Positions 1 through 10,719 of a stretch of DNA of 64,000 bases are shown piece by piece (the first letter of the stretch is position 1; every line of letters begins with the position of its first letter). The notes beneath the pieces were generated by a model. That model had not been told where the DNA came from, searched no databases, and was given only the letters and a program-made list of their open reading frames with translations. Source of the stretch: Symsagittifera roscoffensis. Lineage: Eukaryota; Xenacoelomorpha; Acoela; Convolutidae. The stretch lies in the NCBI RefSeq assembly GCF_963678635.1, contig NC_087065.1:11863579-11927578 (forward strand). Reading direction: 5' to 3'. Both the position numbers and the translations under genes were made by a program.

Positions 1-2043
1 TATTTTTTCAAAATTGAAATTCAAATTTGGTTGCTATTTGAAATTCAATTTTGAAAAAAAACTTTTTAACAATGGTCATAAAGCAATATAATTTGGCACG
101 GTGAAAAAACTATCTATTTTGAACAATTTTTGTTAACCATACTGTATATCCTAACATCAGGCATTTAGCGATAAAACAGCTATGAATTGAAGAAAATTTG
201 TAATGTGAAAGGAGTGCAAAAGAGCCCATTTTGTTTTGGTTTTTGTTTGGCAGTGACAGTTTTTGGAACAAAAAAGCATATTGGTCGCGTCCGATAAAGA
301 ACCTTAATCGGAGTTTGTTTTAGCGGAGAGAAGCAAGCTCTGGGGGAAAAGCGTAGGGAGACGTAGTGCATGTGCGAGCCCAAAATGTAAGTTTTTTTTA
401 CATTGTGGCCTTCGTTTTTTGTAATCTTTTCGTATTCTAAAAAGAATTAGGATTTTTTCTAGAATTAGCTAAGTAGAAAATTTCGATCGAACAGTATATT
501 GTTAATTGGTTCTTCCGACCTCTGAACTGCTGGCTTCATTGTCGTTGAGTGACAGGTTGAATGTTGAACCGTTGTGTGAGCTTCGCTGTAATTTCCCGCT
601 CGTCTTCTTCCTTCTGTTGTTCGTCTAGACATTTTGTTTTATCGGAAAAAGCCACAGTAGATTTTCTGCAATCTTTTTTACTACTGAATGCATTAAATGT
701 TTTCCTCTCAATAGTTCTCTGAAGGCTTACAATTTTGGTGGAGGTTGGCTGCTCTCTCTTTTCTTTGGAATCGCCCATTTTGCCATTGGTGGTAACTGTG
801 ATTCGGATGCTTCTTTCCTTTGTGATTCCCTCTCACGGCTGTTGTGGTTCCGGTAGAATTTTGTTCAGTTTTGAACATTTTGGTTGCCATTGCAACTTGT
901 CGATGACGTGTTGCGCAGAAAAATTTATCATCCAAATTTTTTGATATTTTTTGTTTCGTTTGAGCTCGGACGTACTAGTAAACTTAATCTTGGAGTTTTG
1001 CATGAAAAGTTTTATTCATGCTATCACGAACTTTTCGACTAAGTAAAAATCTTTCCAAGGCTCTTCGTTTGGTTGTTGTGATAAGTCTAAATTTATAATT
1101 TATTCGGTTTTTATGAATTAAAACCAGCTGTGAGCGACCTATGCTCCGTAGCTAGTGCCAACTTTTTGTCTATTGTTTGTATAATATTTGAATCGGTCGG
1201 TGAGTTGCCCAAAGAACTGCTAACAGTTCGAGTTTATTGGTAGAGCAATTCTTCTTTTAGGTGTTTCAAACATATCTGTGTTTGACCCCTTTTTTGTGAG
1301 TAGCTTCAAGTTTTCAGTTTCTTTTCTTTTCATTCTCTTTTTCCAGTGGTCGTCTCAAACTCTTTGTTGAATTAGCAGTTGTGGATAATTTTTGGTATAT
1401 ATGGTTCATGATTCTGAGCATGACTTTAGTTTTTCAACGAAACTTGAGTTTGCTATTTTTATGTCCTCCAGATTTTGTGTTGTCGTTGCCCAGCTCAAAA
1501 ATGATACCAAACATTTCTACCCGTGTCTGTATTTATTAGTATTATCTGATTACCTACTCTCTCCAATGCTTTCAGTGTCTTTGTTCTATTCCTTTTTTGA
1601 TCTTTTCAGATAATTATCAACAGTGTATCCTTCGATGGGGTCATGCAGTCTGTTTTTTCCCAGTCCTTCATATTTACTATTGTACGCTTTCATTTTGAAA
1701 TGCCAGTGTTTTGAACTCATCACTAAACTCGAAGTCTCCTATTAATTTGCATTTTTTCTGTGCTAATTCAATCATATCTCGGATTGACTCTTTTAAGACT
1801 TCGATGTCAGCTGGTTTTTCCTGTTATATTTTTCTTCTTCGCTGTTCATAGGGGAAAAATCTATATACAGATTTCTCGATCCCCAGCAATTATTGCAGCA
1901 ATGTTTTAGGCATTTCTTGGCTTTCCTGCTGTACAAGTTGATTCTTCCAATAGATCTTAAGGTGTCCTCCTTAGTCCTTAGAGCTTAAATCCTCCTCCAG
2001 AAACATTTCATAACCATTCTTCTAATATCACTTTGGAAACTGT
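1..2043. other. No convincing gene; T-rich intergenic DNA
   Basis: This stretch is strongly T-rich on the plus strand. Two short overlapping minus-strand frames (536-778 and 708-935) are lysine/serine-rich and lack recognisable domains, start context or splice partners. I do not call them genes. The right part (about 1680-2145) reads on the minus strand like decayed coding sequence and is listed separately. Confidence 0.5.
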
Positions 2044-2145
2044 TGATGAACTCTTGTGGATCCCCGAAGGTCCTGATTCTTTTTGCTGGAAATGATCTTC
2101 TATTTTAAGGATGTGCATTCAAGCAATTTAATGCCATGATGAATG
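1680..2145 (-). pseudogene. Decayed coding relic, possibly retroelement gag-like
   Basis: On the minus strand, short in-frame blocks with protein-like composition follow one another, broken by stops and frame changes. One is a charged, helix-prone block around 1690-1830 containing ESIRDMIELAQKK; another around 2000-2080 contains FGDPQEFINSFQSDIRR. The style recalls retrotransposon capsid (gag) regions, but no zinc knuckle or protease motif is visible, so the family is a guess. The left boundary is uncertain. The right part is shared with duplication A and is interrupted by the hAT-type MITE at 2154, so the relic predates both events. Confidence 0.25.
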
Positions 2146-2596
2146 CCTCTACGCAGGGGCGAATCCAGGATTTTCTCGAGGGGGGGGGGGGAGGTTTTTC
2201 ATAAAAATTTTCGAAAATTTTGACCTTTTTTTTAGGTCGACCAAATTGATTTTCCGAGCTCTCCTAAATCACTAAAAAGACGCTGTTTCAAATTTTTTGC
2301 ACCGCATGCAAATTTTTGAAAAACGGTCGAAAAGCCGTTTTTGGGCACTTGTTGGAAAATTTTGACAAAGATATCGCGTTTTTTTTTGGCGCGCGCTCCC
2401 CCTCAAAATTGGCGCTTTTACAAAAATTTTAAGGTCGGTCGGCCAAAAATTGGATTTCTTAAAAAGTACCAAAGGGGGACCCGTTGGGTCAGCAGGGGTC
2501 GAATCCCTGAGGGGGGAGGGGGTGGGGGGGAGGTCGTCTGCCTTACGCCCCCCCCCCTAAATCCGCCCCTGCCTCTACGTATGTTTGCACTACTAA
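2044..2596 (+). repeat. Segmental duplication A (partner 5883-6435)
   Basis: This segment of about 553 bp is nearly identical to 5883-6435. It includes about 100 bp of left flank from the coding relic, a complete hAT-type MITE and a short right flank ending in ACTAAG. Because the flanks and the target duplication are shared, this is a copied genomic segment and not two independent MITE insertions. The few differences lie mostly in homopolymers, which suggests a young copy. Confidence 0.9.
2154..2571. mobile_element. Non-autonomous hAT-type MITE
   Basis: This is a 418-bp element beginning CAGGGGCGAATCCAGG and ending CCTAAATCCGCCCCTG, imperfect terminal inverted repeats of about 16 bp. It is flanked on both sides by the 8-bp direct repeat CCTCTACG (2146-2153 and 2572-2579). 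An 8-bp target duplication with CAGGGG-type ends is the signature of hAT transposons. There is no transposase frame, so it would have depended on a transposase made elsewhere. It contains long G and C runs near both ends. Short frames across it are incidental. Confidence 0.85.
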
Positions 2597-2680
2597 GAAC
2601 ATAGGCGCTACGCGCAATACACCGAAGGCATAGAAATTGAAGCAAAAACCAAACAACTTGAACAACTAATAATTGAAGAA

Positions 2681-3560
2681 TAACAGTTCTAGAACAAAAA
2701 ATCGTACTAATACATGTATACACCAAAATTTTGCTATATCGAGAAAGAGCCTGAAATAACAGTTCTAGAACTAAAAATCGTACTAACACATGTATAGGTT
2801 AAATTTTTGATATATCAACGAAGATCATAAAATAACACTTCTAGAACTAAAAATCGTACTAACACATGTATACACCAAAATTTTACTATATTGACAAAGG
2901 GCCTGAAATAACAGTTCGTGAGCTAAAAATCGTACGAACACATGTATACACCAAAATTTTGCTATATTGGCAAAGATCATGAAATAACAGTTCGAGAGCT
3001 AAAAATCGTACTAACACATGTATACGTCAAATTTTTGCTATATTGACAAAGATCATGGAATAACAGTTCTAGAGCTAAAAATCGTACTAACACATATATA
3101 CACCAAAATTTTGCTATATTGACAAAGATCATGGAATAACAGTTCGAGAACTAAAAATGGTACTAACACATGTATACAATAAAATTTTGATATATTGACA
3201 AAGATCATGAAATAACAGTTCGAGAACTAAAAATCGTAATAACACATGTATACACTAAAATTTTGATATATTGACATAGATCATAAAATAACAGTTCGAG
3301 AACTAAAAATGGTACTAACATATGTATACGCTAAAATATTGCTATATTGACGAAGAGCCTGAAATAACAATTCTAGAGCTAAAATCGTACTAACACATGT
3401 ATACACCAATATTTTGCTATATCGACAAAGAGCCTGAATAAACGTTGTAGAACTAAAAATCTTACTAACACATATATACACCAAAATTTTGCTATATTGA
3501 CAAAGAGCCTGAAATATTGACAAAGGACCTGAAATAACAATCGTAGAACTAAATGTCGTA
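2681..3560 (+). repeat. 76-bp tandem repeat array, about 11-12 copies
   Basis: A repeated TAACAGTTC-type landmark falls at 2681, 2757, 2833, 2909, 2985, 3061, 3137, 3213, 3289 and 3365: an exact 76-bp period. One 75-bp step and a partly duplicated last unit follow near 3440-3535. Each unit carries AAAAATCGTACTAACACATG, then a TATA-rich tract. Minus-strand open frames here merely reflect the repeat (76 is not a multiple of 3, so the phase rotates). There are no spacers, so it is not CRISPR-like. Confidence 0.95.
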
Positions 3561-3773
3561 CTTACGCATTGTAGATCAATTTCTATAGCTATAAAAAAAT
3601 ACAAAAGATTGTGTTTGTATGTGTAGCAAAACGCCTCTGTCGTTTCAATCGGCCAATCGTATAAATTGGCATGTAGACTCATATGGGTCTCCGGAATAAC
3701 TAAAAATCGTACTTACACATATACTTACAAGAAAGAGCTAAAATGAAAAAAAGCTATTAGTCTTATTATATTA

Positions 3774-4660
3774 GACCCATAATATAAATAAATGAAAGTA
3801 AATGAATTAAATAAATACACATACATAAATAATAAAAGCAAAACTAAATGAAAGAAAGAATAATTAAATAAATATAGAAATAAATATCAACAAATAAACA
3901 AAACACACCTGATAAATAAATAAGCAATAAAAAAATAAATCAATACATAAATAAATAAATAAATACATAAATGAATACATAAATAAATAAATATATAAAT
4001 AAATAAAAGCAAAAGTGAAATGTACAAATAATTAAATAGACATGAAAAAATATATATGAACAAATAACCAAACAAACAGACCCATAATATGAATAAATGA
4101 AAATAAATAAATGAAATAAATACACATACATAAATAATAAAAGCAAAACTAAATGAAAGAAAGAATAATTAAATAAATATAGAAATAAATATCAACAAAT
4201 AAACAAAACACACCTGATAAATAAATAAGCAATAAAAAAATAAATCAATACATAAATAAATAAATACATAAATAAATACATAAATAAATAAATAAATAAA
4301 TAAATAAAAGCAAAAGTGAAATGTACAAATAATTAAATAGACATAAAAAAATATATATATGAACAAATAACCAAACAAACAGACCCATAATATAAATAAA
4401 TGAAAATAAATAATTTAAATAAATACACACGCAGAAATAATAAAAGCAACACTAAATGAAAGAAAGAATAATTAAATAAATAAACAAAACACGTGATAAA
4501 AATAAACAAAAATAAATATGTACATACATAAATTATAAATAAATATAAGCAAACTAAACATAATTAAATAAATAGAAGAACAGATAATTAAATAAATAAA
4601 GATGAACAAATAAAGAAACAAACATACGCAATCACGTGACATAGCGCGATATAGTCCAGC
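3774..4660 (+). repeat. AAAT-rich low-complexity array with ~305-bp higher unit
   Basis: The sequence is dominated by AAAT/AATA repeats. The landmark GACCCATAATAT recurs at about 3774, 4079 and 4382, giving a unit of roughly 305 bp, two complete and one partial. The long minus-strand frames rich in Phe, Ile, Leu and Tyr are products of (ATTT)n translation and are not genes. Confidence 0.9.
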
Positions 4661-4773
4661 CCACATGATAATTGATAACTGTGGACGTTATTTGTCGACA
4701 CTTGACAACAGACAACATTAAAAAAAAAACCATTACACGATACCATAACACCTTGACTAAAGTCTTCGGTGTA

Positions 4774-5883
4774 ATAATGGAGTGAGTACTCTCATATAGG
4801 TCTTGCTGATTTTTTTTTCAGAAAAAGTCTCATAATTCGTTCACGCTCAATTTTGATTTTTCGCGGTTCGACTTGTCATTTTTTTTAAATTTGGTTCATT
4901 TCTATCGTTAAAAAGAAAGCAAACTCCACATTAAACAGCAAAATTGTAAAGGTCACGAGAAACGTGATCGACTTCTAATTTCGAAAATGGAATTTAACCA
5001 TCAGATTTCTCAGCGAAATAAAATTTTTACGTATTGATTCAGTTTTCTCAAATTGGGTTGATTTACACAAAAAAATGTCCATTCTAAAAGATTCTAAAAA
5101 TTCGAAGAGCTTTAAGGCCATCTTTTTTTTCTTTGAAATTCGAAAAATGAAGATTTTTGAAAAAACAAGTCTGTTTTTTTTTTCAGTTTCTTTGCGTTCA
5201 TTACTCTTTTCCAGCTGTTTGTTGGCTATGTTCTTATAATTTAAATGAAAAATCTAATGCGCTATGGTCGCAACTTTTTACCTTTTCAAAAAACATTTAA
5301 AAGACGTTTAGGCAAGAACCAAAAGAAAATTCAATCATTCTAAAGTCTGGACTATTCCTGAATTCCTTTTGAAAAAAAATCCAAAACTCTTTGAAGAGGA
5401 TGAACTCAGATTCAAGACAAGACAAAACCTGCCCTCTTTTTGTCCATTATCTTACGTGTACATAACCACTTTAGCCTCGAAATAGTCAACTGAAAACAGC
5501 AAACTACATGCTTAGAAAATCTAACCTTTAGCAAACCGCTTTTCACTATAAACTCGCCTGAAATGTTTCAAGGTTTCATAGCTGGATTAGCTTGATAAAA
5601 AGCAGGTAAGATTTCGCCATCCGGAAATAAAGTGAAACAATTTTTAAAATTTTAAGCTAAAATAGCTGGCTAAACGTTTGGGCTTATCAGAAAGAACTTG
5701 GGTAATTTTGTAATTCATCGCCCGATTAAGTTGCTTAGAAAAACTAACTTTTCGCAAAAAGTTTGGGTTTATGAAGCAACTTCAAGTATTTCCTTTTTAT
5801 AGCTTCAAAAGCTTGCTAAAGACAAACTGAATTTTTTTCGAACTGATTTGCTGTATAAACTATAAAACAATTTTGAAATATTT
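4774..5883 (+). repeat. Segmental duplication B (partner 6437-7548)
   Basis: A block of about 1.1 kb starting ATAATGGAGTGAG matches 6437-7548 with only scattered substitutions and homopolymer changes. It is joined directly to copy A' at 5883, and A' is joined directly to copy B' at 6437. The order B-A'-B' suggests a tandem duplication in which an A segment was carried in as filler. No gene is seen inside. Confidence 0.9.
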
Positions 5884-6435
5884 GATGAACTCTGGTGGAT
5901 CCCCGAAGGTCCTGATTCTTTTTGCTGGAAATGATCTTCTATTTTAAGGATGTGCATTCAAGCAATTTAATGCCATGATGAATGCCTCTACGCAGGGGCG
6001 GATCCAGGATTTTCTCAAGGGGGGGGGGGGAGGTTTTTCATAAAAATTTTCGAAAATTTTGACCTTTTTTTTAGGTCGACCAAATTGATTTTCCGAGCTC
6101 TCCTAAATCACTTAAAAGACGCTGTTTCAAATTTTTTGCACCGCATGCAAATTTTTGAAAAACGGTCAAAAAGCCGTTTTTGGGCACTTGTTGGAAAATT
6201 TTGACAAAGATATCGCGTTTTTTTTGGCGCGCGCTCCCCCTCAAAATTGGCGCTTTTACAAAAATTTTAAGGTCGGTCGGCCAAAAATTGGATTTCTTAA
6301 AAAGTACCAAAGGGGGACCCGTTGGGTCAGCAGGGGTCGAATCCCTGAGGGGGGAGGGGGTGGGGGGAGGTCGTCTGCCTTACGCCCCCCCCCCCCTAAA
6401 TCCGCCCCTGCCTCTACGTATGTTTGCACTACTAA
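5883..6435 (+). repeat. Segmental duplication A' (copy of 2044-2596)
   Basis: This is a near-identical second copy of the A segment, including its MITE and both copies of the 8-bp target repeat. It sits exactly between the two B copies. It differs from A mainly in G/C/T run lengths and a few substitutions. Confidence 0.9.
5993..6410. mobile_element. hAT-type MITE, duplicated copy
   Basis: This is the second copy of the 418-bp element with CAGGGGCGGATCCAGG and CCTAAATCCGCCCCTG ends and CCTCTACG on both sides (5985-5992, 6411-6418). It arrived inside duplication A' and not by transposition, because the outer flanks are also shared. Its left inverted repeat (GCGGATCC) matches its right end better than the copy at 2154 does. 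Confidence 0.85.
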
Positions 6436-6436
6436 G

Positions 6437-7548
6437 ATAATGGAGTGAGTACTCTCATATAGGTCTTGCTGATTTTTTTTTTCAGAAAAAGTCTCATAAT
6501 TCGTTCACGCTCAATTATGATTTTTCGCGGTTCGACGTGTCATTTCTTTTTAAATTTGGTTCATTTCTATCGTTAAAAAGAAATCAAACTCCACATTAAA
6601 CAGCAAAATTGTAAAGGTCACGAGAAACGTGATCGACTTCTAATTTCGAAAATGGAATTTAACCATCAGATTTCTCAGCGAAATAAAATTTTTACGTATT
6701 GATTCAGTTTTCTCAAATTAGGTTGATTTACACAAAAAAATGTCCATTCTAAAAGATTCTAAAAATTCGAAGAGCTTTAAGGCCATCTTTTTTTTTCTTT
6801 GAAATTCGAAAAATGAAGATTTTTGAAAAAAACAAGTCTGTTTTTTTTTCAGTTTCTTTGCGTTCATTACTCTTTTCCAGCTGTTTGTTGGCTATGTTCT
6901 TATAATTTAAATGAAATATCTAATGCGCTATGGTCGCAACTTTTTACCTTTTCAAAAAACATTTAAAAGACGTTTAGGCAAGAACCAAAAGAAAATTCAA
7001 TCATTCTAAAGTCTGGACTATTCCTGAATTCCTTTTGAAAAAAATCCAAAACTCTTTGAAGAGGATGAACTCAAATTCAAGACAAGACAAAACCTGCCCT
7101 CTTTTTGTCCATTATCTTACGTGTACATAACCACTTTAGCCTCGAAATAGTCAACTGAAAACAGCAAACTACATGCTTAGAAAATCTAACCTTTAGCAAA
7201 CCGCTTTTCACTATAAACTCGCCTGAAATGTTTCAAGGTTTCATAGCTGGATTAGCTTGATAAAAAGCAGGTAAGATTTCGCCATCCGGAAATAAAGTGA
7301 AACAATTTTTAAAATTTTAAGCTAAAATAGCTGGCTAAACGTTTGGGCTTATCAGAAAGAACTTGGGTAATTTTGTAATTCATCGCCCGATTAAGTTGCT
7401 TAGAAAAACTAACTTTTCGCAAAAAGTTTGGGTTTATGAAGCAACTTCAAGTATTTCCTTTTTATAGCTTCAAAAGCTTGCTAAAGACAAACTTAATTTT
7501 TTTCGAACTGATTTGCTGTATAAACTATAAAACAATTTTGAAATATTT
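6437..7548 (+). repeat. Segmental duplication B'
   Basis: This is the second copy of the 1.1-kb block at 4774-5883. After it, the sequence continues into the degenerate repeat field (TTTCAAAGTTTTGTCGC), whereas copy B switches to segment A'. The 7548 side is therefore likely the original context and 5883 the rearrangement junction. Confidence 0.9.
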
Positions 7549-8760
7549 CAAAGTTTTGTCGCTTTTTTAGTTGTTGCTTTATCTTGCTTATAAACACAAC
7601 TACTTTTGCAAAACAAATTGGCTTAAAATCAACTTGAAATGTTTGGAGTTTTCATAGATTCAATAGCTGGCTTTCGTAGAATTTGATCTTTTCTTGAACT
7701 TATTCGCTCTTTAGAAAAATCTGAAATTTTTCAATAATTCTGTGCTTAAATACCTAGCATAGGCAAAACATTTTTGCAGAACGATTCGGTCCGAGAAATC
7801 ATCACTTGAATGTCTTTATTAGAAAAACTGACAGCCATACGATCACGTAATGATATAACTTAAAATTTTCAATGCTTTAAAACTTGATTAGCTTTTTTAA
7901 ATGTGTTTTGATTTTGTTGCGGATCGACTCGCTCTATAAAATTGTTTTGAATTGTTTTTGCTTATTTGTTTGTCTAGAATAACTTACTTACTCCGGACCA
8001 GTTCGATCTAGTTTGACCGCTTGAGTGGCTTCAATATAAAAACTTAAGTTTTCCATCATTCGATTTGTTTTGTTATAAATGTGAGTAGCTTGAATAGTTT
8101 GCTTAGAAAACTTGAAATTTTGCGAACCAATTCGGTCTAAAATTTATTTCCAAATTTCTTCGGTTGAATGGCTCTAATATAAAACAAAGGTTTTTGCCGT
8201 TTAATTTGGTCCTGAAAATTACTATTTCAGAGTTTCATTGCTATAATAGCTTGTTTAGTAAGAAAAGCTTAAATTTTCCGCTAACCGGTTCAGTCTAAAA
8301 AATTAATTTTATTTATTTCTAAAATTCTTTGGTTGAATAGCTTCAATAGAAAAACTTTTCTTGACTACCCGATTTTCTCAATAAAATATCTTGGAAAATT
8401 TCAAAGTTTATTAGCTTAATTAGCTTGCTTAGAAAAAACTTCAACTTTTTAGAAAATGGTTTGGCCTATGAAATAGCTTCAAGTACTTCAACATTTCATC
8501 GCTTGAATAGCTTGCTTAGAACAACTAAAGTTTTTGCAAATTGATTTGGTCTATGATATAATTAGAAAAAAAATCTTTCAATGATACTTTAAATTTTTCA
8601 AAACCAATTTTCGATATGCCTTAACTTGAAATTGTTTGATGCTTTATTGCTTTAATAGTCCAATCAGAACAACAACTAATTTTTTGCAAGCCCATTGATT
8701 ATAGGAGACGGGCTTGCTAGTTTGGATTTAAAACAGTTTCTGCTAAGGTTTTTGTAAATT

Positions 8761-10352
8761 GTGTTACAAATTAGAAAAATCTACAAGTCACGGAAAACAA
8801 AACAAGATGGATTTCTAATTTCGAAAACGAATTAAATTTTCCAGATCCCCCATTGGAATAAAAATTTAATCTATTGATCCAGTCTTCTCAAACTAAAATT
8901 TTTTCATCAAAAAAGCCAATCATAAAAAGAAAACAATCAAAGTTCAAATCATTTCTTTTTTAAGCAATCCATGAAGGTCCGAACCATTTAGGAAGCTTTT
9001 TGATTTAACTATTGTGTCTGAGAACCCTTCCATCAAATGCTTGAATTGAATTTCTACCAATTGCTTCTTGGTGTTAATCACTCCAAAGCAGCATTCGTCA
9101 AAAATTTTCCGACAATTCAGAAAACTTTTTTTAGATAATCATGCGTTTTTTTGTGCATCTCTTGCATCTACAGAAACCTATATACATTAATGTAAGAAAC
9201 CGCGTGTTCATTGGCTATTTGGCTTTGCTTATGACCGTTCGCTTTGAGCTTCATAATGCAATTTTATTGCAAAAGAGGCGTATCTGGTGCCATGAAACAA
9301 AAATGTTTGAATGGGCCAACCTCGTGAACTTACTTTTTTGAATCACATGGTGGCTGACAAATGCATGATAAACTTAGATGACGTAAAAAGAAAAAAAATT
9401 ATTATGACTATCACAAATTATAAGCTTTTATGATGAAATTTAAAAAAGCTGTTAAAAAGGTTAAAACTTTAGAGAACACAACTGTAATTGTTTGGAATGG
9501 ACGTCAAATTAACTTGCTTACACAAAAGTAAGTATAAATCAATTTAGGTCAATTAAACACAATTAAACAATACCCCCAAAATGGGTAGAAAAGTGTGAAT
9601 GATGATGGAATTTATCTTTTGCTTGAGTCGTGTGTTTTTTTTGTTTTTTTTTTTGTAATCAGGAAGGATTTTGGTTTTTGCGGTTTAATTGCTGATTTTA
9701 TTTTTTGAATAGTTTTTGGTTTCAACATCAATAACTTTAAAAACCTGAATTATTTATAATTCAAGAAACGGACCTCTGTTTTCGGAACTTCTAGCGTTGA
9801 AAAAGTTATATGATAAAATAAGTTAATCATAAATTTTTCTGAAACTCGATAAGCTTAAGTTGAAAGATTTGTTTTTCGAAATTTGTTCTTGAAAATAGGT
9901 TTCGGTCTTCTTCAGTTCTTTTACATTTGTTAACTGTGGTGGCTTTTTTGCACAGAAAAAAGTTAATTGTAAATTGTCGTTCCTGCGATTCGCAGACGAT
10001 CTATGAAATAAGCATATAGTCTATTTCTCTTATTTCCCCACATTCCAGACTGTTATTTTGTTGAGCGAAGCTCTTTTTTTGCGACTCAAGGCCGTTTTTT
10101 TTCTGCGTCCAGAACTATCACGTGGTGCAACTATTGCAGCCAAAATCGGCCAGGCTAATAGGGTAGTGGAAGTACAAAACGACCCTTAAACTGATAAATT
10201 ACAATTCTGTCTAAAAGTCTGTTGGTTTTGTTCTTGAATTCATTGAATCTTCATTCAGAAATTGCATTCAACTTATGTTTTAATGAGTTAAATTATTTCT
10301 TAAGTCTTTTTTGAGGTTGCAACTCGATCAAAATTGGGTATTTTTATTTCAG
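8761..10352. other. No gene recognised; probable intron or 5' flank of the Cys-rich exon
   Basis: This is AT-rich DNA without a convincing exon. Because the exon at 10353 starts behind a splice acceptor, an upstream exon with a signal peptide may lie here or further left, but I could not identify one. The part at 10051-10180 is a dispersed repeat shared in inverted orientation with about 38105-38218. Confidence 0.4.
10051..10180 (+). repeat. Dispersed repeat, inverted copy at about 38105-38218
   Basis: The phrases TTGAGCGAAGCTCTTTTTT, CTCAAGGCCGTTTT and GCGTCCAGAACT...CACGTGGT occur here and, reverse-complemented in the same order, at 38218-38105. The two copies are diverged by substitutions and small indels. 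This fits an old interspersed element; its ends are not clear and no coding function is seen. Confidence 0.65.
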
Positions 10353-10651
10353 CTGATCCCAGTGGCTATTGCAACAATTGTGACAAAGTGGATAACACCG
10401 GCTGTTGTAACGAGTGGTTTGTTCCTGCCTGCAAGGCGGATTGCTGCAATGATGGTGGAGGAATGAGCTCAGACCTGGGACCTGACTGTCAAAAATTTGT
10501 AGATGGGCATGAATCGTGTCTCTCGGGGGGTGGGGCTGCTGGAGCACAGGGTGGCGAAGGCGATCCGGGAAACTACTCAGATAGACTATCAGTGCAAAAA
10601 GCACTTTCAATTTTTTCATTAACCGTATATGCAGTAAAACGCTACCAATGA
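10353..10651 (+). CDS. Terminal exon of a cysteine- and glycine-rich, probably secreted protein
   Basis: A splice acceptor (TTTTTATTTCAG, ending 10352) opens a GC-richer frame that stands out sharply from its AT-rich surroundings. It continues to TGA at 10649-10651 and encodes about 99 residues. The acceptor splits a codon (phase 1). The first 57 or so residues hold nine cysteines, including two CC pairs, in an order resembling small disulfide-rich extracellular domains. A Gly/Ala-rich linker and a short hydrophobic stretch (ALSIFSLTVYAV) near the end follow. An odd cysteine count suggests a partner cysteine in an upstream exon. An ATG at 10334 lies inside the polypyrimidine tract and is unlikely to be the start. 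I cannot name the family. No signal peptide is visible because the upstream exons were not found. Confidence 0.55.
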
Positions 10652-10654
10652 TAC

Positions 10655-10660
10655 ATTAAA
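10655..10660 (+). terminator. Polyadenylation signal ATTAAA
   Basis: ATTAAA lies four bases after the stop of the Cys-rich exon. A canonical AATAAA follows near 10717. Either would give a short 3' UTR, supporting the idea that this is a terminal exon. Confidence 0.4.
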
Positions 10661-10719
10661 GAGAAATGGATTAGTTGAAAATATCAAAATGAAGCCAAAA
10701 TCTGAAACGAAAACATGAA

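Larger units (their letters stand above)
5490..8760 (+). repeat. Old degenerate tandem repeat field, unit about 100-120 bp
   Basis: Recurrent degraded phrases appear in the same order: AATAGCTTGCTTAGAAAAACT, then TTTTGCAAACCGATTTGGTC, then a TATAAAAT...CTTGAAATTTTTCAAAG-like stretch. Examples start near 5500, 5725, 7580, 8075, 8245, 8420, 8500 and 8640. Units are diverged and of uneven length, so this is an ancient satellite relic. The younger B/B' duplication overlaps its left part. I see no gene in it. Confidence 0.6.

Noticed and set aside
2154..2604. Frames of 80-120 codons across the hAT-type MITE
   Set aside because: They run through inverted repeats and homopolymers of a non-coding element and change between the two copies.
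2681..3560. Regularly spaced repeats that could suggest a CRISPR array
   Set aside because: The whole 76-bp unit is repeated with no unique spacers, in a eukaryotic sequence. It is a minisatellite.
3887..4666. Several minus-strand frames of 60-70 codons full of Phe, Ile, Leu and Tyr
   Set aside because: They are translations of AAAT-type simple repeats, repeated because the array itself is tandemly duplicated.
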